A DNA stretch of 64,000 nucleotides from an uncultured Clostridium sp. (lineage in GTDB: Bacteria > Bacillota > Clostridia > Clostridiales > Clostridiaceae): positions 62,001 to 126,000 of the forward strand of contig NZ_CAMTIG010000004.1 in NCBI RefSeq assembly GCF_947072515.1, written 5' to 3'. The notes under the pieces are model-generated. The model had not been told where the DNA came from. It did no database searches and saw only the letters and a program-made list of their open reading frames with translations. This document shows positions 26,922 to 35,669 of the stretch, piece by piece. The position numbers and the translations under genes are program-made. Position 1 is the stretch's first letter. Each line of letters starts with the position of its first letter.

Positions 26922-28025
26922 ATGAAAAAATATGATTATTTAATAGTAGGAGCAGGACTTTTTGGTGCTACTTTTGCTTATGAAATGAATAAAAAAGGTA
27001 AAACATGTCTTGTTATAGATAAGAAATCTCATATAGGTGGAAATGTATATTGCGAAAATGTTCATGGAATAAATGTTCATAAATATGGAGCTCATATATT
27101 CCATACAAGCAATAAAGAAGTATGGGATTATGTAAATAGCTTTGTAGAATTTAATAGATATACAAACTCACCAGTAGCAAACTATAAAGGTGAACTTTAC
27201 AACCTTCCATTTAATATGAATACATTTTATGGATTATGGAAAGTTAAAACACCAGCTGAAGCAAAAGCTAAAATTGAAGAGCAAAAGAAAGAAGCTGGCA
27301 TAGAGAATCCAAAGAATTTAGAAGAACAAGCTATAAGTTTAGTAGGAAAAGATATTTATGAAAAGCTTATAAAAGGATATACAGAAAAGCAATGGGGGCA
27401 AAAGGCTACAGAACTTCCAAGCTTTATTATAAAAAGACTTCCAGTAAGATTTACATTTGATAATAACTATTTTAATGATAAATATCAAGGGATTCCAATA
27501 GGTGGATATAATAAGATAGTAGAAAAAATGTTAGATGGTATAGAAGTAAAATTAAATACAGATTTCTTTGCAAATAAGGAAGAACTTGAAAGTGTAGCTG
27601 GAAAAGTAGTATTTACAGGAATGATAGATGAATATTATGATTATAAATTTGGAACTTTAGAATATAGAAGTTTAAGATTTGAAGATGAAATCTTAGATGA
27701 AGAAAATCATCAAGGAAATGCAGTTATAAATTATACAGAGTATGAGATTCCATACACAAGAATAATTGAACATAAGCATTTTGAAGATTGTAATTCAGAA
27801 AAAACTGTTATAACTAAAGAATATCCAGCAACTTGGGAAAAAGGTGATGAACCATATTATCCAATAAATAATGATAAGAATAATAATCTTTATGCTAAAT
27901 ATAAAGAACTTGGCGAAAGTGAAGAAAATATTATATTTGGTGGAAGACTTGGACAGTATAAGTACTTTGATATGCACAATGTAATAGAATCTGCATTAAA
28001 TTGTGTAAAAGAGGAATTAAAATAA
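26922..28025 (+). CDS. glf: UDP-galactopyranose mutase
   Basis: 367 aa flavoenzyme that converts UDP-galactopyranose to UDP-galactofuranose. Seen: FAD-binding VGAGLFGATFAYEM, VIDKKSHIGGN, HKYGAHIFHT, the substrate-binding YTEKQWGQ and PIGGYNKI, and the C-terminal GGRLGQYKYFDMH. Its presence says the polysaccharide probably contains galactofuranose. Nine bases after galU; RBS AGGAG. UDP-galactose must come from a galE elsewhere. Confidence 0.95.
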   Translation: MKKYDYLIVGAGLFGATFAYEMNKKGKTCLVIDKKSHIGGNVYCENVHGINVHKYGAHIFHTSNKEVWDYVNSFVEFNRYTNSPVANYKGELYNLPFNMNTFYGLWKVKTPAEAKAKIEEQKKEAGIENPKNLEEQAISLVGKDIYEKLIKGYTEKQWGQKATELPSFIIKRLPVRFTFDNNYFNDKYQGIPIGGYNKIVEKMLDGIEVKLNTDFFANKEELESVAGKVVFTGMIDEYYDYKFGTLEYRSLRFEDEILDEENHQGNAVINYTEYEIPYTRIIEHKHFEDCNSEKTVITKEYPATWEKGDEPYYPINNDKNNNLYAKYKELGESEENIIFGGRLGQYKYFDMHNVIESALNCVKEELK

Positions 28026-28051
28026 GAAAATAGATAATAATTAGAATAAAG

Positions 28052-28105
28052 CCCTAAAGATTTTAAGTTACTAGTGATAAAATATTTTAAATCTTTAGGG
28101 TTTTT
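28052..28105 (+). terminator. terminator of the first polysaccharide unit
   Basis: A perfect 12-bp stem (28052-28063/28089-28100) with a CCCTAAAG core, 25-base loop and TTTTT tail, 26 bases after the glf stop. Confidence 0.85.
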
Positions 28106-28151
28106 GTATCTAAAAGTATAGGGTTTGAATTTTAATAAAAATAAAACTGTA

Positions 28152-28180
28152 TTAAAAAAGAAAAGGAAATATGATATAAT
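28152..28180 (+). promoter_or_regulatory. promoter of the second polysaccharide unit
   Basis: TTAAAA (28152-28157), 17 bases, TGA-extended TATAAT (28175-28180) followed by TCTA. Very similar to the promoter at 20658-20686, including part of the purine-rich spacer, which suggests common control of the two units. Confidence 0.65.
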
Positions 28181-28220
28181 TCTAATTGAAATTTAAAGTG
28201 AAGACTCTTAAGGAGGGGAA

Positions 28221-28826
28221 ATGTTGCGAAACGATAGCATAGAATTAAAGGAACTGATGTCTATTATAAAGAATAAGTGGAAAACTATAATAGGGATAAT
28301 CCTAATATTTTTTATAGTATCAGTAATCTTTAATTTTTTTATTATGAAAATAGACTATAAAGCTGATATGACAATTTTTGTAGGCTCAAGCACTACTAAA
28401 ACATCAGTTCAAGAAATGAATATAGAAATGTACCAAAGTATGATACAAACTTATTTAAAGAAGGAAGATAAAGAGACTTTAGTAAAAAATGCTATAAAAA
28501 CTTCAGGACTTAATCTAAATGTAAATGAGGCTGTAAAAGACTTACTAATTACACCAAAAATATATTCAAATGCTTTTGAGATAGCATACTTAGACACAAA
28601 TAAAGAAGTAGCTACTTTAATGGCACAAAATATAGCTTCAAATATGGTAAATGAGGCTGAAGCAAAAAATCCAAATGGGGATGTATATATAAATGGGAAA
28701 ATATTATGTACTAAAAAACCAGTAATTCATAAGAGAATGCTTAATGTAGGTATAATTACTCTTTTAGGAATAATAGTTGGATTTGGAGTAGCTATATTAA
28801 GTGGATTAAAGAGTAAGAAAGCATAG
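28221..28826 (+). CDS. Wzz/YveK-type chain-length determinant
   Basis: 201 aa with two membrane helices (about residues 22-44 and 172-193) around an extracellular domain, the layout of the Wzz/CapA group that sets polymer length in Wzy-dependent systems. The sequence between (DYKADMTIFVGSSTTKTSVQ, ...IQTYLKKEDKETLVKNA) fits the family. No tyrosine kinase (CapB/YwqD) or phosphatase follows, which is unusual for Gram-positive loci. RBS AGGAGGGG before the ATG. Confidence 0.82.
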   Translation: MLRNDSIELKELMSIIKNKWKTIIGIILIFFIVSVIFNFFIMKIDYKADMTIFVGSSTTKTSVQEMNIEMYQSMIQTYLKKEDKETLVKNAIKTSGLNLNVNEAVKDLLITPKIYSNAFEIAYLDTNKEVATLMAQNIASNMVNEAEAKNPNGDVYINGKILCTKKPVIHKRMLNVGIITLLGIIVGFGVAILSGLKSKKA

Positions 28827-28843
28827 GAATATGGAGGAAGAAA

Positions 28844-29812
28844 GTGAAAAAGTTAAGTATAATAGTTCCCGTTTATAATGTGGAAAATTATATAGTAGAA
28901 TGTTTAGAATCATTAAGGAACCAAACAATAGATTCTTTAGAAATAATTGTTGTAGATGATGGCTCAAAAGATTCTAGTATAGAAAAAATCCAAAGCATGA
29001 TAGATGGAGATAGAGTTAAATTAATAGTACAAGAAAACAAAGGACTTTCTGGGGCGAGAAATACAGGACTAAAAGTTGCAAAAGGAGAGTATGTAGCTTT
29101 CGTAGATAGTGATGATTATATAGGGATAAACACTGCTTATGAAGAAATGTACAATCTTGCAATAAGTGAGAAAAGTGAAATTGTAGCAGGAAATTGTATA
29201 AAGTTTTATGAAGATGGAAGAGAAGAAAAATTAGAAAGAAATATGGAGTTTTTTAAAAAAAGCCCAATGGAAGCTGAAGAATTCTTTTTAAATTCATTAG
29301 AGAGTAATAGAGTTTATGCGCCTGTATGGCTTAATATTTACAAAAGAGATTTCTTAAAAGAAAATAGTCTTCAATTTATGGAAGGAGTTCTTCATGAAGA
29401 TGAGGAGTTCACTCCAAGAGTTTTATTAAAGGCAAAGAAAGTTTCTATATATAATAAAGATTTTTATATGTATAGACAACGTGCAGGTTCAATAATGAAC
29501 TCAGGAAAAAATAAGAAACATGCTACAGATATTTTAAAAATCTGTGGATCTTTAAATAAAAAGATTGATGAGATACATGATGAGAGATTAAAAAGAAGAT
29601 TTGCAAATTATTTATGCAGTCATGTATTAACTCATATTTATTTTTATGAATTAGATAAAGTTGACAATGAAGATGTATTTAAACTTTTAGATAGAGATTA
29701 TTATGGAAAAAATATTAAACTTAGAAGAAGCCTGTTAAAAATAAGTCCAAAACTTTACTGTTCTGTAGAAAATGTATATAGATCAGTAACAGGCAAAAGA
29801 AAGGAAAAATAA
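28844..29812 (+). CDS. glycosyltransferase family 2
   Basis: 322 aa GT-A enzyme, N-terminal KLSIIVPVYNVENYIVECLESL, IVVDDGSKDSS and KGEYVAFVDSDDYIG with the catalytic-site DSD. Similar in design to the transferase at 24981 but not a close copy. GTG start with GGAGGA six bases upstream. One base-pair gap to the following transferase gene. Confidence 0.87.
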   Translation: MKKLSIIVPVYNVENYIVECLESLRNQTIDSLEIIVVDDGSKDSSIEKIQSMIDGDRVKLIVQENKGLSGARNTGLKVAKGEYVAFVDSDDYIGINTAYEEMYNLAISEKSEIVAGNCIKFYEDGREEKLERNMEFFKKSPMEAEEFFLNSLESNRVYAPVWLNIYKRDFLKENSLQFMEGVLHEDEEFTPRVLLKAKKVSIYNKDFYMYRQRAGSIMNSGKNKKHATDILKICGSLNKKIDEIHDERLKRRFANYLCSHVLTHIYFYELDKVDNEDVFKLLDRDYYGKNIKLRRSLLKISPKLYCSVENVYRSVTGKRKEK

Positions 29813-29813
29813 A

Positions 29814-30689
29814 ATGAAAATATGTGCTGTAGTTGTAACTTATAATAGATTAGATTTATTAAAAGGTACAATAGATAAGCTTTTAAACCAGAGTAGAAAG
29901 CTTGATGAGATTATTATTATAGATAATAAATGTACTGATGGAACATCAGATTATTTAAAAACATTAGGAGATAAAATAACACCTATATTTTTAGATGAAA
30001 ATTTAGGTGGAGCAGGTGGTTTTAATAAAGGAATAAAAGCTGCTTATGAGAACGGTCATGATTATATTTGGATAATGGATGATGATACTTTTGCTACAGA
30101 AACTGCATTAGAAAATATGATAAATAAATTTGATATAGTTGGAAATAAATTTGGATTTATGTGTAGTAATGTACTTTTTAAAGATAATAAAGCTTGCGTT
30201 ATGAATGTTCCAACAGTAGAGAGTGTCTGGAATGATTATTTACCAGAGGGGCTTGTTAGGGTTAAAAATGCATCATTTGTTTCAATAATGTTCCCAAGAG
30301 AAATTGTAAAAGAATTAGGACTTCCTATTAAAGATTTCTTTATTTGGGGTGATGATACAGAATATACTTTAAGAATTAGTGCAAAATATCCATCATATAT
30401 GAGTATGGATAGTATTGTTCATCATCATATGAAAGAAAATGTTGGTGTTGACATAATAAGTGGAGATACTGCAAGAGTTTCGAGATATTTTTATGAATTT
30501 AGAAATAAGTTCTATATGCATAAAAAGAGAGGATTTAAAGGAACACTTTCATTTACAAAGCATACAGTTAGAACAATACTTAACATACTATCTAAGAGTA
30601 AAGATGGGAAAGGTGCAAAGATTAAAGTTGTCTTAAGAGGATACTTTAAAGGACTAACCTTTAATCCTAAGGTAGAACATGTTAGCTAA
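29814..30689 (+). CDS. glycosyltransferase family 2, GlfT-like
   Basis: 291 aa. The DENLGGAGGFNKGIKAA segment and WIMDDDT motif are characteristic of the GT2 branch that contains mycobacterial galactofuranosyltransferases and rhamnosyltransferases. Because UDP-galactopyranose mutase is encoded 1.8 kb upstream, this is the best candidate for the galactofuranosyltransferase (inference). The start ATG lies two bases after the previous stop; its end overlaps the next gene by 11 bases. Confidence 0.82.
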   Translation: MKICAVVVTYNRLDLLKGTIDKLLNQSRKLDEIIIIDNKCTDGTSDYLKTLGDKITPIFLDENLGGAGGFNKGIKAAYENGHDYIWIMDDDTFATETALENMINKFDIVGNKFGFMCSNVLFKDNKACVMNVPTVESVWNDYLPEGLVRVKNASFVSIMFPREIVKELGLPIKDFFIWGDDTEYTLRISAKYPSYMSMDSIVHHHMKENVGVDIISGDTARVSRYFYEFRNKFYMHKKRGFKGTLSFTKHTVRTILNILSKSKDGKGAKIKVVLRGYFKGLTFNPKVEHVS

Positions 30690-31968
30690 AGAGATGAATG
30701 GGAAAGAAATGAGAAAAGCTAATATTATTGAAATAATAGAATACTTATTAGCATTTTTTTTAGTAATAGAAAGTAATTCTGTATGGAACTATGTATATTT
30801 AAAGAAAAGTACAACGTATATAATTATGGCAATAGTATATATACTTATAATATTAACTTTTAAAGATATTCTTTTAAATAGGGGGAATTTTAAGAGACTT
30901 GTTTATGTAATATTAGGTATAAGTATATATAATATAGTTTTTATAATGTTAAATGATATAAATAGAATTCAGTTTATACTGCAATTTGTAGTAATATTAC
31001 TTGGATTAATAGTTTATCAAGTTGGATTGATAAATAGAGGAAATGGAAGTAAATTGTTGTTGAAAATGTCTAATATAATAGTTGTATTAGCAGTAATATC
31101 GATAATTGGTTATGTTTTCTGTACATTATTAAATGTAATACATCCAAGTGCATCTATATATTATTTATGGGGTGGTGCTAGATATATTCCAAGTTATTAT
31201 GGATTATATTATGTAACACAGTATATAGGACTTCATGGAATGAATTTTACTAGAAATTCAGGAGTTTTCACTGAAGGAACTATGTATGCATTTGTATTAA
31301 CTGTTTCTATGATGTGTGAATTATTTTTAAGAAAAAAAGTCAAAAAAATTAATATAATAATTCTTATAGTTGCAATACTTTCAACATTTTCAACTACAGG
31401 AATAGTTGTTTCATTTGGAATAATTATATGTAGATTAATTATAGAAGTATTTAGAAATAAAAAGTGGAGAAAAGTTGGAATGATAGTAATTCCTATCGTA
31501 GTTGTTATAGGAGTAGTTGTTGCAGGATATTTTGTATCAAGTAAATTACATCAAGGAACTGATAGTAAAAAAGCATCTATATCTATAAGAACAGATGATA
31601 TGAAAGTTGGAGCTGAAGCATTTAAAGATAGACCTATTATAGGGTATGGATATGGACAGTTTAATTATGTTCAACAATATATGAACTTAAAACTTAGAAA
31701 AAATGATATTGGTGGAAGCAGTGGAGTAATGTCAATATTACCTGAAGGCGGAATCTACTTATTTAGTATGTATTTAATTCCGATGCTTTTAGCAATTGGA
31801 TATGGAATTAAAAAGAGAAAACCTAAATATGTGATTATTAGTTTAGCAATGTTTGTTATATTAGTAGTTACAAAAATAGAGTATAGGTATTTAGTGATGT
31901 ATTTCCTAGCATTAGGATGGTGTTTCTTATTTAAGCGAGGAGAAAAAGCTTTAGAAAAAGGGAGATAA
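30679..31968 (+). CDS. Wzy-like polysaccharide polymerase
   Basis: 429 aa integral membrane protein with about 11-12 hydrophobic helices and a larger extracytoplasmic loop (about residues 165-200 and 285-340, the latter with GYGYGQFNY), the layout of O-antigen polymerase/ligase proteins. In a locus with Wzx and Wzz it is the likely polymerase. The start overlaps the preceding gene; GGTAG precedes ATG 30679, with ATG 30694 as an alternative. Confidence 0.78.
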   Translation: MLAKEMNGKEMRKANIIEIIEYLLAFFLVIESNSVWNYVYLKKSTTYIIMAIVYILIILTFKDILLNRGNFKRLVYVILGISIYNIVFIMLNDINRIQFILQFVVILLGLIVYQVGLINRGNGSKLLLKMSNIIVVLAVISIIGYVFCTLLNVIHPSASIYYLWGGARYIPSYYGLYYVTQYIGLHGMNFTRNSGVFTEGTMYAFVLTVSMMCELFLRKKVKKINIIILIVAILSTFSTTGIVVSFGIIICRLIIEVFRNKKWRKVGMIVIPIVVVIGVVVAGYFVSSKLHQGTDSKKASISIRTDDMKVGAEAFKDRPIIGYGYGQFNYVQQYMNLKLRKNDIGGSSGVMSILPEGGIYLFSMYLIPMLLAIGYGIKKRKPKYVIISLAMFVILVVTKIEYRYLVMYFLALGWCFLFKRGEKALEKGR

Positions 31969-31970
31969 TA

Positions 31971-33413
31971 ATGAATAAAAGTATAAGTGTAAAGAGAAAT
32001 GTAGTATATAATCTTGCATATCAAATAGTTACTTTATTTCTACCGTTAATTACAGTACCGTATATATCAAGGGTTTTAGGAGCTAATGGAGTAGGTATAT
32101 CTAGTTATACCAACTCCATAGTTCAATATTTTGTAATCCTTGGAACAATCGGAATAAGTTTATATGGGAATAGACAAATAGCATATGTAAGAGATGATAA
32201 GGAAAAATTATCAGTAACTTTTTGGGCTATTACAATTTTAAAATTAATAACTACGGGTGTAGCATTTATTATATATATGATAATATTCGCAAATCAAAAA
32301 GATTATAAAATTGTATTTTTAATTCAAGGGATAAATATTTTAGTAGCAACAATAGATATATCATGGCTGTTTATGGGATTAGAAGATTTTAAGAAAACAG
32401 TAACAAGAAATATTATTGTTAGAATTATTGGAGTAATATTAATTTTTACTTTTGTAAAACATGAGAATGATGTTGCGTTATATGTATTTATAAATGCAAT
32501 TATGGCTTTAATAGGGAACTTAGTTATGTGGCCATATTTATCAAAAACTGTACAAAAAGTTAAGGTAAGATGGAGTGATATAAGAGAACATCTAAGACCA
32601 GCAATGGCTCTTTTTATTCCACAAATTGCAATTCAGATTTATGCAGTATTAGATAGATCGATGCTTGGACTTTTATCTAATACAACACAAGTTGGACTTT
32701 ACCAACAATCACAAAGTATAGTAAAATTAGTATTAGGGCTTGTAACATCTTTAGGTGTTGTAATGTTACCTAGAATGAGTAATGTTTTTGCAAGCGGTGA
32801 TAGAAATAAACTAAAGGAACATTTAAATAGAAGTTTAGTTGGAGTATCATATGTATCCATTCCAATGGCATTTGGACTTGCAAGTATAGCTGAAAAGTTT
32901 GTTCCATGGTTTTTTGGAAAAGGATTTGGTGAAGTAAAATACCTATTAATAATATCAGTACCTATTTTATTTCTTATAGCATTAAGTAATGTATTAGGTG
33001 TGCAATATTTATTACCAACAAATAAAAACAGACAATTTACTGTTTCTGTTACTGTAGGTGCTATAGTAAACGTAATACTAAACTTTATATTAATACCACA
33101 TTATGATGCTTTTGGTTCATGTATTGCAACGGTAGTTGCAGAACTAAGCGTAACAGCAGTACAATACATATTCTTATATAAAGAAATAGAAATGAAACCA
33201 TTAATAAAAGCAATTTTTAAATACATGATAGCAGGTATTATAATGACTGTTGTAGTAGTATTTATAGGTAGAATGATGGAAGCTAATGTCATAACGACTT
33301 TAATCCAATCAATAGTTGGGGTAGTGATTTATTTCCTAGCATTAGTTATAATAAAAGATGAAACAAACAAACTAGTGATTGAATTTATAATAAAAAAATT
33401 TAAGAGATACTAA
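31971..33413 (+). CDS. Wzx-like polysaccharide flippase
   Basis: 480 aa of the MVF/MOP (PST) family with about 14 helices: it starts SVKRNVVYNLAYQIVTLFLPLITVPYISRVLG, a typical Wzx N-terminus, and includes IPQIAIQIYAVLDRSMLGLL. It would move the lipid-linked repeat unit across the membrane for the polymerase. RBS GGGAGATAAT, three bases after the Wzy stop. Confidence 0.88.
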   Translation: MNKSISVKRNVVYNLAYQIVTLFLPLITVPYISRVLGANGVGISSYTNSIVQYFVILGTIGISLYGNRQIAYVRDDKEKLSVTFWAITILKLITTGVAFIIYMIIFANQKDYKIVFLIQGINILVATIDISWLFMGLEDFKKTVTRNIIVRIIGVILIFTFVKHENDVALYVFINAIMALIGNLVMWPYLSKTVQKVKVRWSDIREHLRPAMALFIPQIAIQIYAVLDRSMLGLLSNTTQVGLYQQSQSIVKLVLGLVTSLGVVMLPRMSNVFASGDRNKLKEHLNRSLVGVSYVSIPMAFGLASIAEKFVPWFFGKGFGEVKYLLIISVPILFLIALSNVLGVQYLLPTNKNRQFTVSVTVGAIVNVILNFILIPHYDAFGSCIATVVAELSVTAVQYIFLYKEIEMKPLIKAIFKYMIAGIIMTVVVVFIGRMMEANVITTLIQSIVGVVIYFLALVIIKDETNKLVIEFIIKKFKRY

Positions 33414-33422
33414 GGAGTAATT

Positions 33423-34295
33423 ATGGATAATAAAATAAGAAAAGCGATAATTCCTGCTGCAGGTCTTGGAACAAGATTTTTACCTGCAACTAAAGCACAA
33501 CCTAAGGAGATGCTTCCAATAGTTGATAAACCAACTATACAATATATTATTGAGGAAGCGATAGCTTCAGGAATTGAAGAAATTCTTATTATCACAGGAA
33601 GAAGTAAAAAGTGTATAGAAGATCACTTTGATAGAAGTGTAGAACTTGAATTAGAACTTGAAAAAGCAGGAAAAGAAGGAATGCTTCATATGGTTCAAGA
33701 TATTTCAAATATGGTTGATATTCACTATATTAGACAAAAAGAACCAAGAGGACTTGGCCATGCAATAAACTGTGCTAAAGCTTTCGTTGGAGATGAGCCA
33801 TTTGCAATACTTTTAGGAGACGATATTGTTTATAACGATGAAAAACCTTGTTTAAAGCAACTTATTGATTGCTATAACGAATATCATACTTCTGTACTAG
33901 GAGTTCAAACTGTACCTCACGATAAAGTTAATAAATACGGAATAGTTGATGGAATCGAAATTGAAAACAGAGTAATGAAGGTTAAAGGATTAGTTGAAAA
34001 ACCAAACATAGATGAAGCTCCATCTAATGTTGCTATACTTGGAAGATATATAGTAACACCAAAAATCTTTGAAATATTAGATAGAACAGCACCAGGTAAG
34101 GGAAATGAAATTCAACTTACAGATGCACTTTTAGATCTTATAAAAGAAGAAGCTATGTATGCATATGACTTCCAAGGAAGAAGATACGATGTTGGAGATA
34201 AACTTGGATTCTTAGAAGCAACTGTAGAATATGCTTTAAGAAGAGATGAATTAAAAGATGGATTTACAGAGTATTTAAAAGGAATATTAAAATAG
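33423..34295 (+). CDS. galU: UTP-glucose-1-phosphate uridylyltransferase (copy 2)
   Basis: 290 aa with the same motifs as copy 1 and nearly the same protein; differences are a few conservative changes, Glu to Gly near residue 85, and a C-terminus about 8 residues shorter. The first ~240 bases are almost identical in DNA, later parts differ mainly at third positions. Last gene of the second polysaccharide unit, with AAGGAG before the ATG. Why two copies are kept in one locus is unclear; dosage or gene conversion are possible. Confidence 0.95.
   Translation: MDNKIRKAIIPAAGLGTRFLPATKAQPKEMLPIVDKPTIQYIIEEAIASGIEEILIITGRSKKCIEDHFDRSVELELELEKAGKEGMLHMVQDISNMVDIHYIRQKEPRGLGHAINCAKAFVGDEPFAILLGDDIVYNDEKPCLKQLIDCYNEYHTSVLGVQTVPHDKVNKYGIVDGIEIENRVMKVKGLVEKPNIDEAPSNVAILGRYIVTPKIFEILDRTAPGKGNEIQLTDALLDLIKEEAMYAYDFQGRRYDVGDKLGFLEATVEYALRRDELKDGFTEYLKGILK
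33480..33678 (+). repeat. 199-bp perfect direct repeat within galU (right copy)
   Basis: Right-hand partner of 26064-26262. Same orientation, so recombination would delete one galU and the 7.4 kb between. Confidence 0.85.
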
Positions 34296-34309
34296 AACAA
34301 GCCTTATTT

Positions 34310-34341
34310 AAAGAAGATTGCAAAGCAATCTTCTTTTTTTA
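34310..34341 (+). terminator. terminator of the second polysaccharide unit
   Basis: A perfect 12-bp stem (34310-34321/34325-34336, loop AAA) with GATTGC/GCAATC core and a T run, 14 bases after galU copy 2. Confidence 0.9.
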
Positions 34342-34459
34342 TGTTTATAGTTCTACAAAATCTGATGTAATAAAACAATACATGTGAATAATTTGTGTAC
34401 TAAATATTTCTAATATGTTAAAATTAGGAATAAAAAGTAGTAAGGGGGAAAAGAAATTT

Positions 34460-35599
34460 ATGAGAAAAAAAAGAAAAAGAGATGTTATATTTAGAAGAAG
34501 ACAAACTTTAGCTATAGGGATAATATTATTTGTAGTTGGGTGTAGTGGAGTTATGATATATAAAGGTAATAATAATATTACTAAAGAAGCAAATGGTAAA
34601 AGTGGAAAAGAAAAAGTAAAAGAGGAAGTTAAAAAAGTAGAGAAAAAGGAAATTGTAATAACAGCAGCTGGAGATTGTACCTTAGGAACAGATCCTAAGT
34701 TTGGATATGGGTCAAGCTTTAATGCAGAAGTAGCAAATGCAGGGAATAACTATAGTACAATTATGAAAAATGTAAAAGATATTTTTGATAAAGATGATTA
34801 TACATTAGTTAATCTTGAAACTACATTTACTGATTCAAATATAAAAAAAGATAAGGGTGCTGGAACAGTATTTCATTTTAAAGGACCAAAAAGTTTTGTG
34901 AATATTCTTAATGAAGGAAATATTGAAGGAGTAACAGTTGCTAATAACCATATATATGATTATGGACAAAAAGGCTTTGATGATACAATTCAAACTTTAG
35001 AAGAAGCTAATATAGATTACTGTGGTGAGGGATATAAAATAATAAAAGATATAAAAGGGATTAAATTTGCTTTTTTAGGATACCAAGCTTGGAGTGATAC
35101 TAAAGAATTTAAAGAAAAGATAAAGGCAGATATTGAAGATTGTAGAGATAAGGGAGCTATAGTTGTTATTCCATATTTCCATTGGGGAATAGAGCGAGAT
35201 GGTAAGCCTTATAGTGTACAAGTTGAATTAGGTAGATATGCTATAGATAATGGAGCTGATATGGTTTTAGGAGCACATCCTCATGTAATTCAAAGTATGG
35301 AAAATTATAAAGGAAAATTAATAGCTTATTCTTTAGGTAATTTTAGCTTTGGAGGAAATTCAAATCCAAGTGATAAAAGAGCAATAATGCTCCAAACTAA
35401 GTTTAAGTTTGAAGATAATGAATTAAAAAAGATGGAGTATAAAGTTATACCAACTAGTATAAGCTCTGTAAGTAATAGAAATGATTATAGACCTACACCT
35501 TATGAAGGAGAAAAGAAAAAAGAAGTATTAAGATATGTTAACTCTTTATCAAATCTAGATGGAAAAATAAAAGATACATTTTTTTCAATAGATAATTAA
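34460..35599 (+). CDS. CapA/PgsA-family protein (metallophosphoesterase-like)
   Basis: 379 aa. After a very basic start (MRKKRKRD...RRR) comes a hydrophobic helix ending FVVGC; this VVGC could be a lipobox (Cys28), otherwise the protein is anchored by the helix. The outer domain is the CapA/PgsA calcineurin-like fold: AGDCTLG, LVNLETTF, VANNHIYDYG, PYFHWGIE and GAHPHVIQ carry the conserved metal-ligand-type residues. Members take part in poly-gamma-glutamate or surface polymer production; no pgsB/C is nearby, so the role here is unknown. Start ATG 34460 behind AAGGGGG. Confidence 0.83.
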   Translation: MRKKRKRDVIFRRRQTLAIGIILFVVGCSGVMIYKGNNNITKEANGKSGKEKVKEEVKKVEKKEIVITAAGDCTLGTDPKFGYGSSFNAEVANAGNNYSTIMKNVKDIFDKDDYTLVNLETTFTDSNIKKDKGAGTVFHFKGPKSFVNILNEGNIEGVTVANNHIYDYGQKGFDDTIQTLEEANIDYCGEGYKIIKDIKGIKFAFLGYQAWSDTKEFKEKIKADIEDCRDKGAIVVIPYFHWGIERDGKPYSVQVELGRYAIDNGADMVLGAHPHVIQSMENYKGKLIAYSLGNFSFGGNSNPSDKRAIMLQTKFKFEDNELKKMEYKVIPTSISSVSNRNDYRPTPYEGEKKKEVLRYVNSLSNLDGKIKDTFFSIDN

Positions 35600-35669
35600 A
35601 AGACAAATTAGGCATAAGAATAAAGAATAGAAATATAAATAAATAGAAAAAATTTTTAGGGAGAATCTT

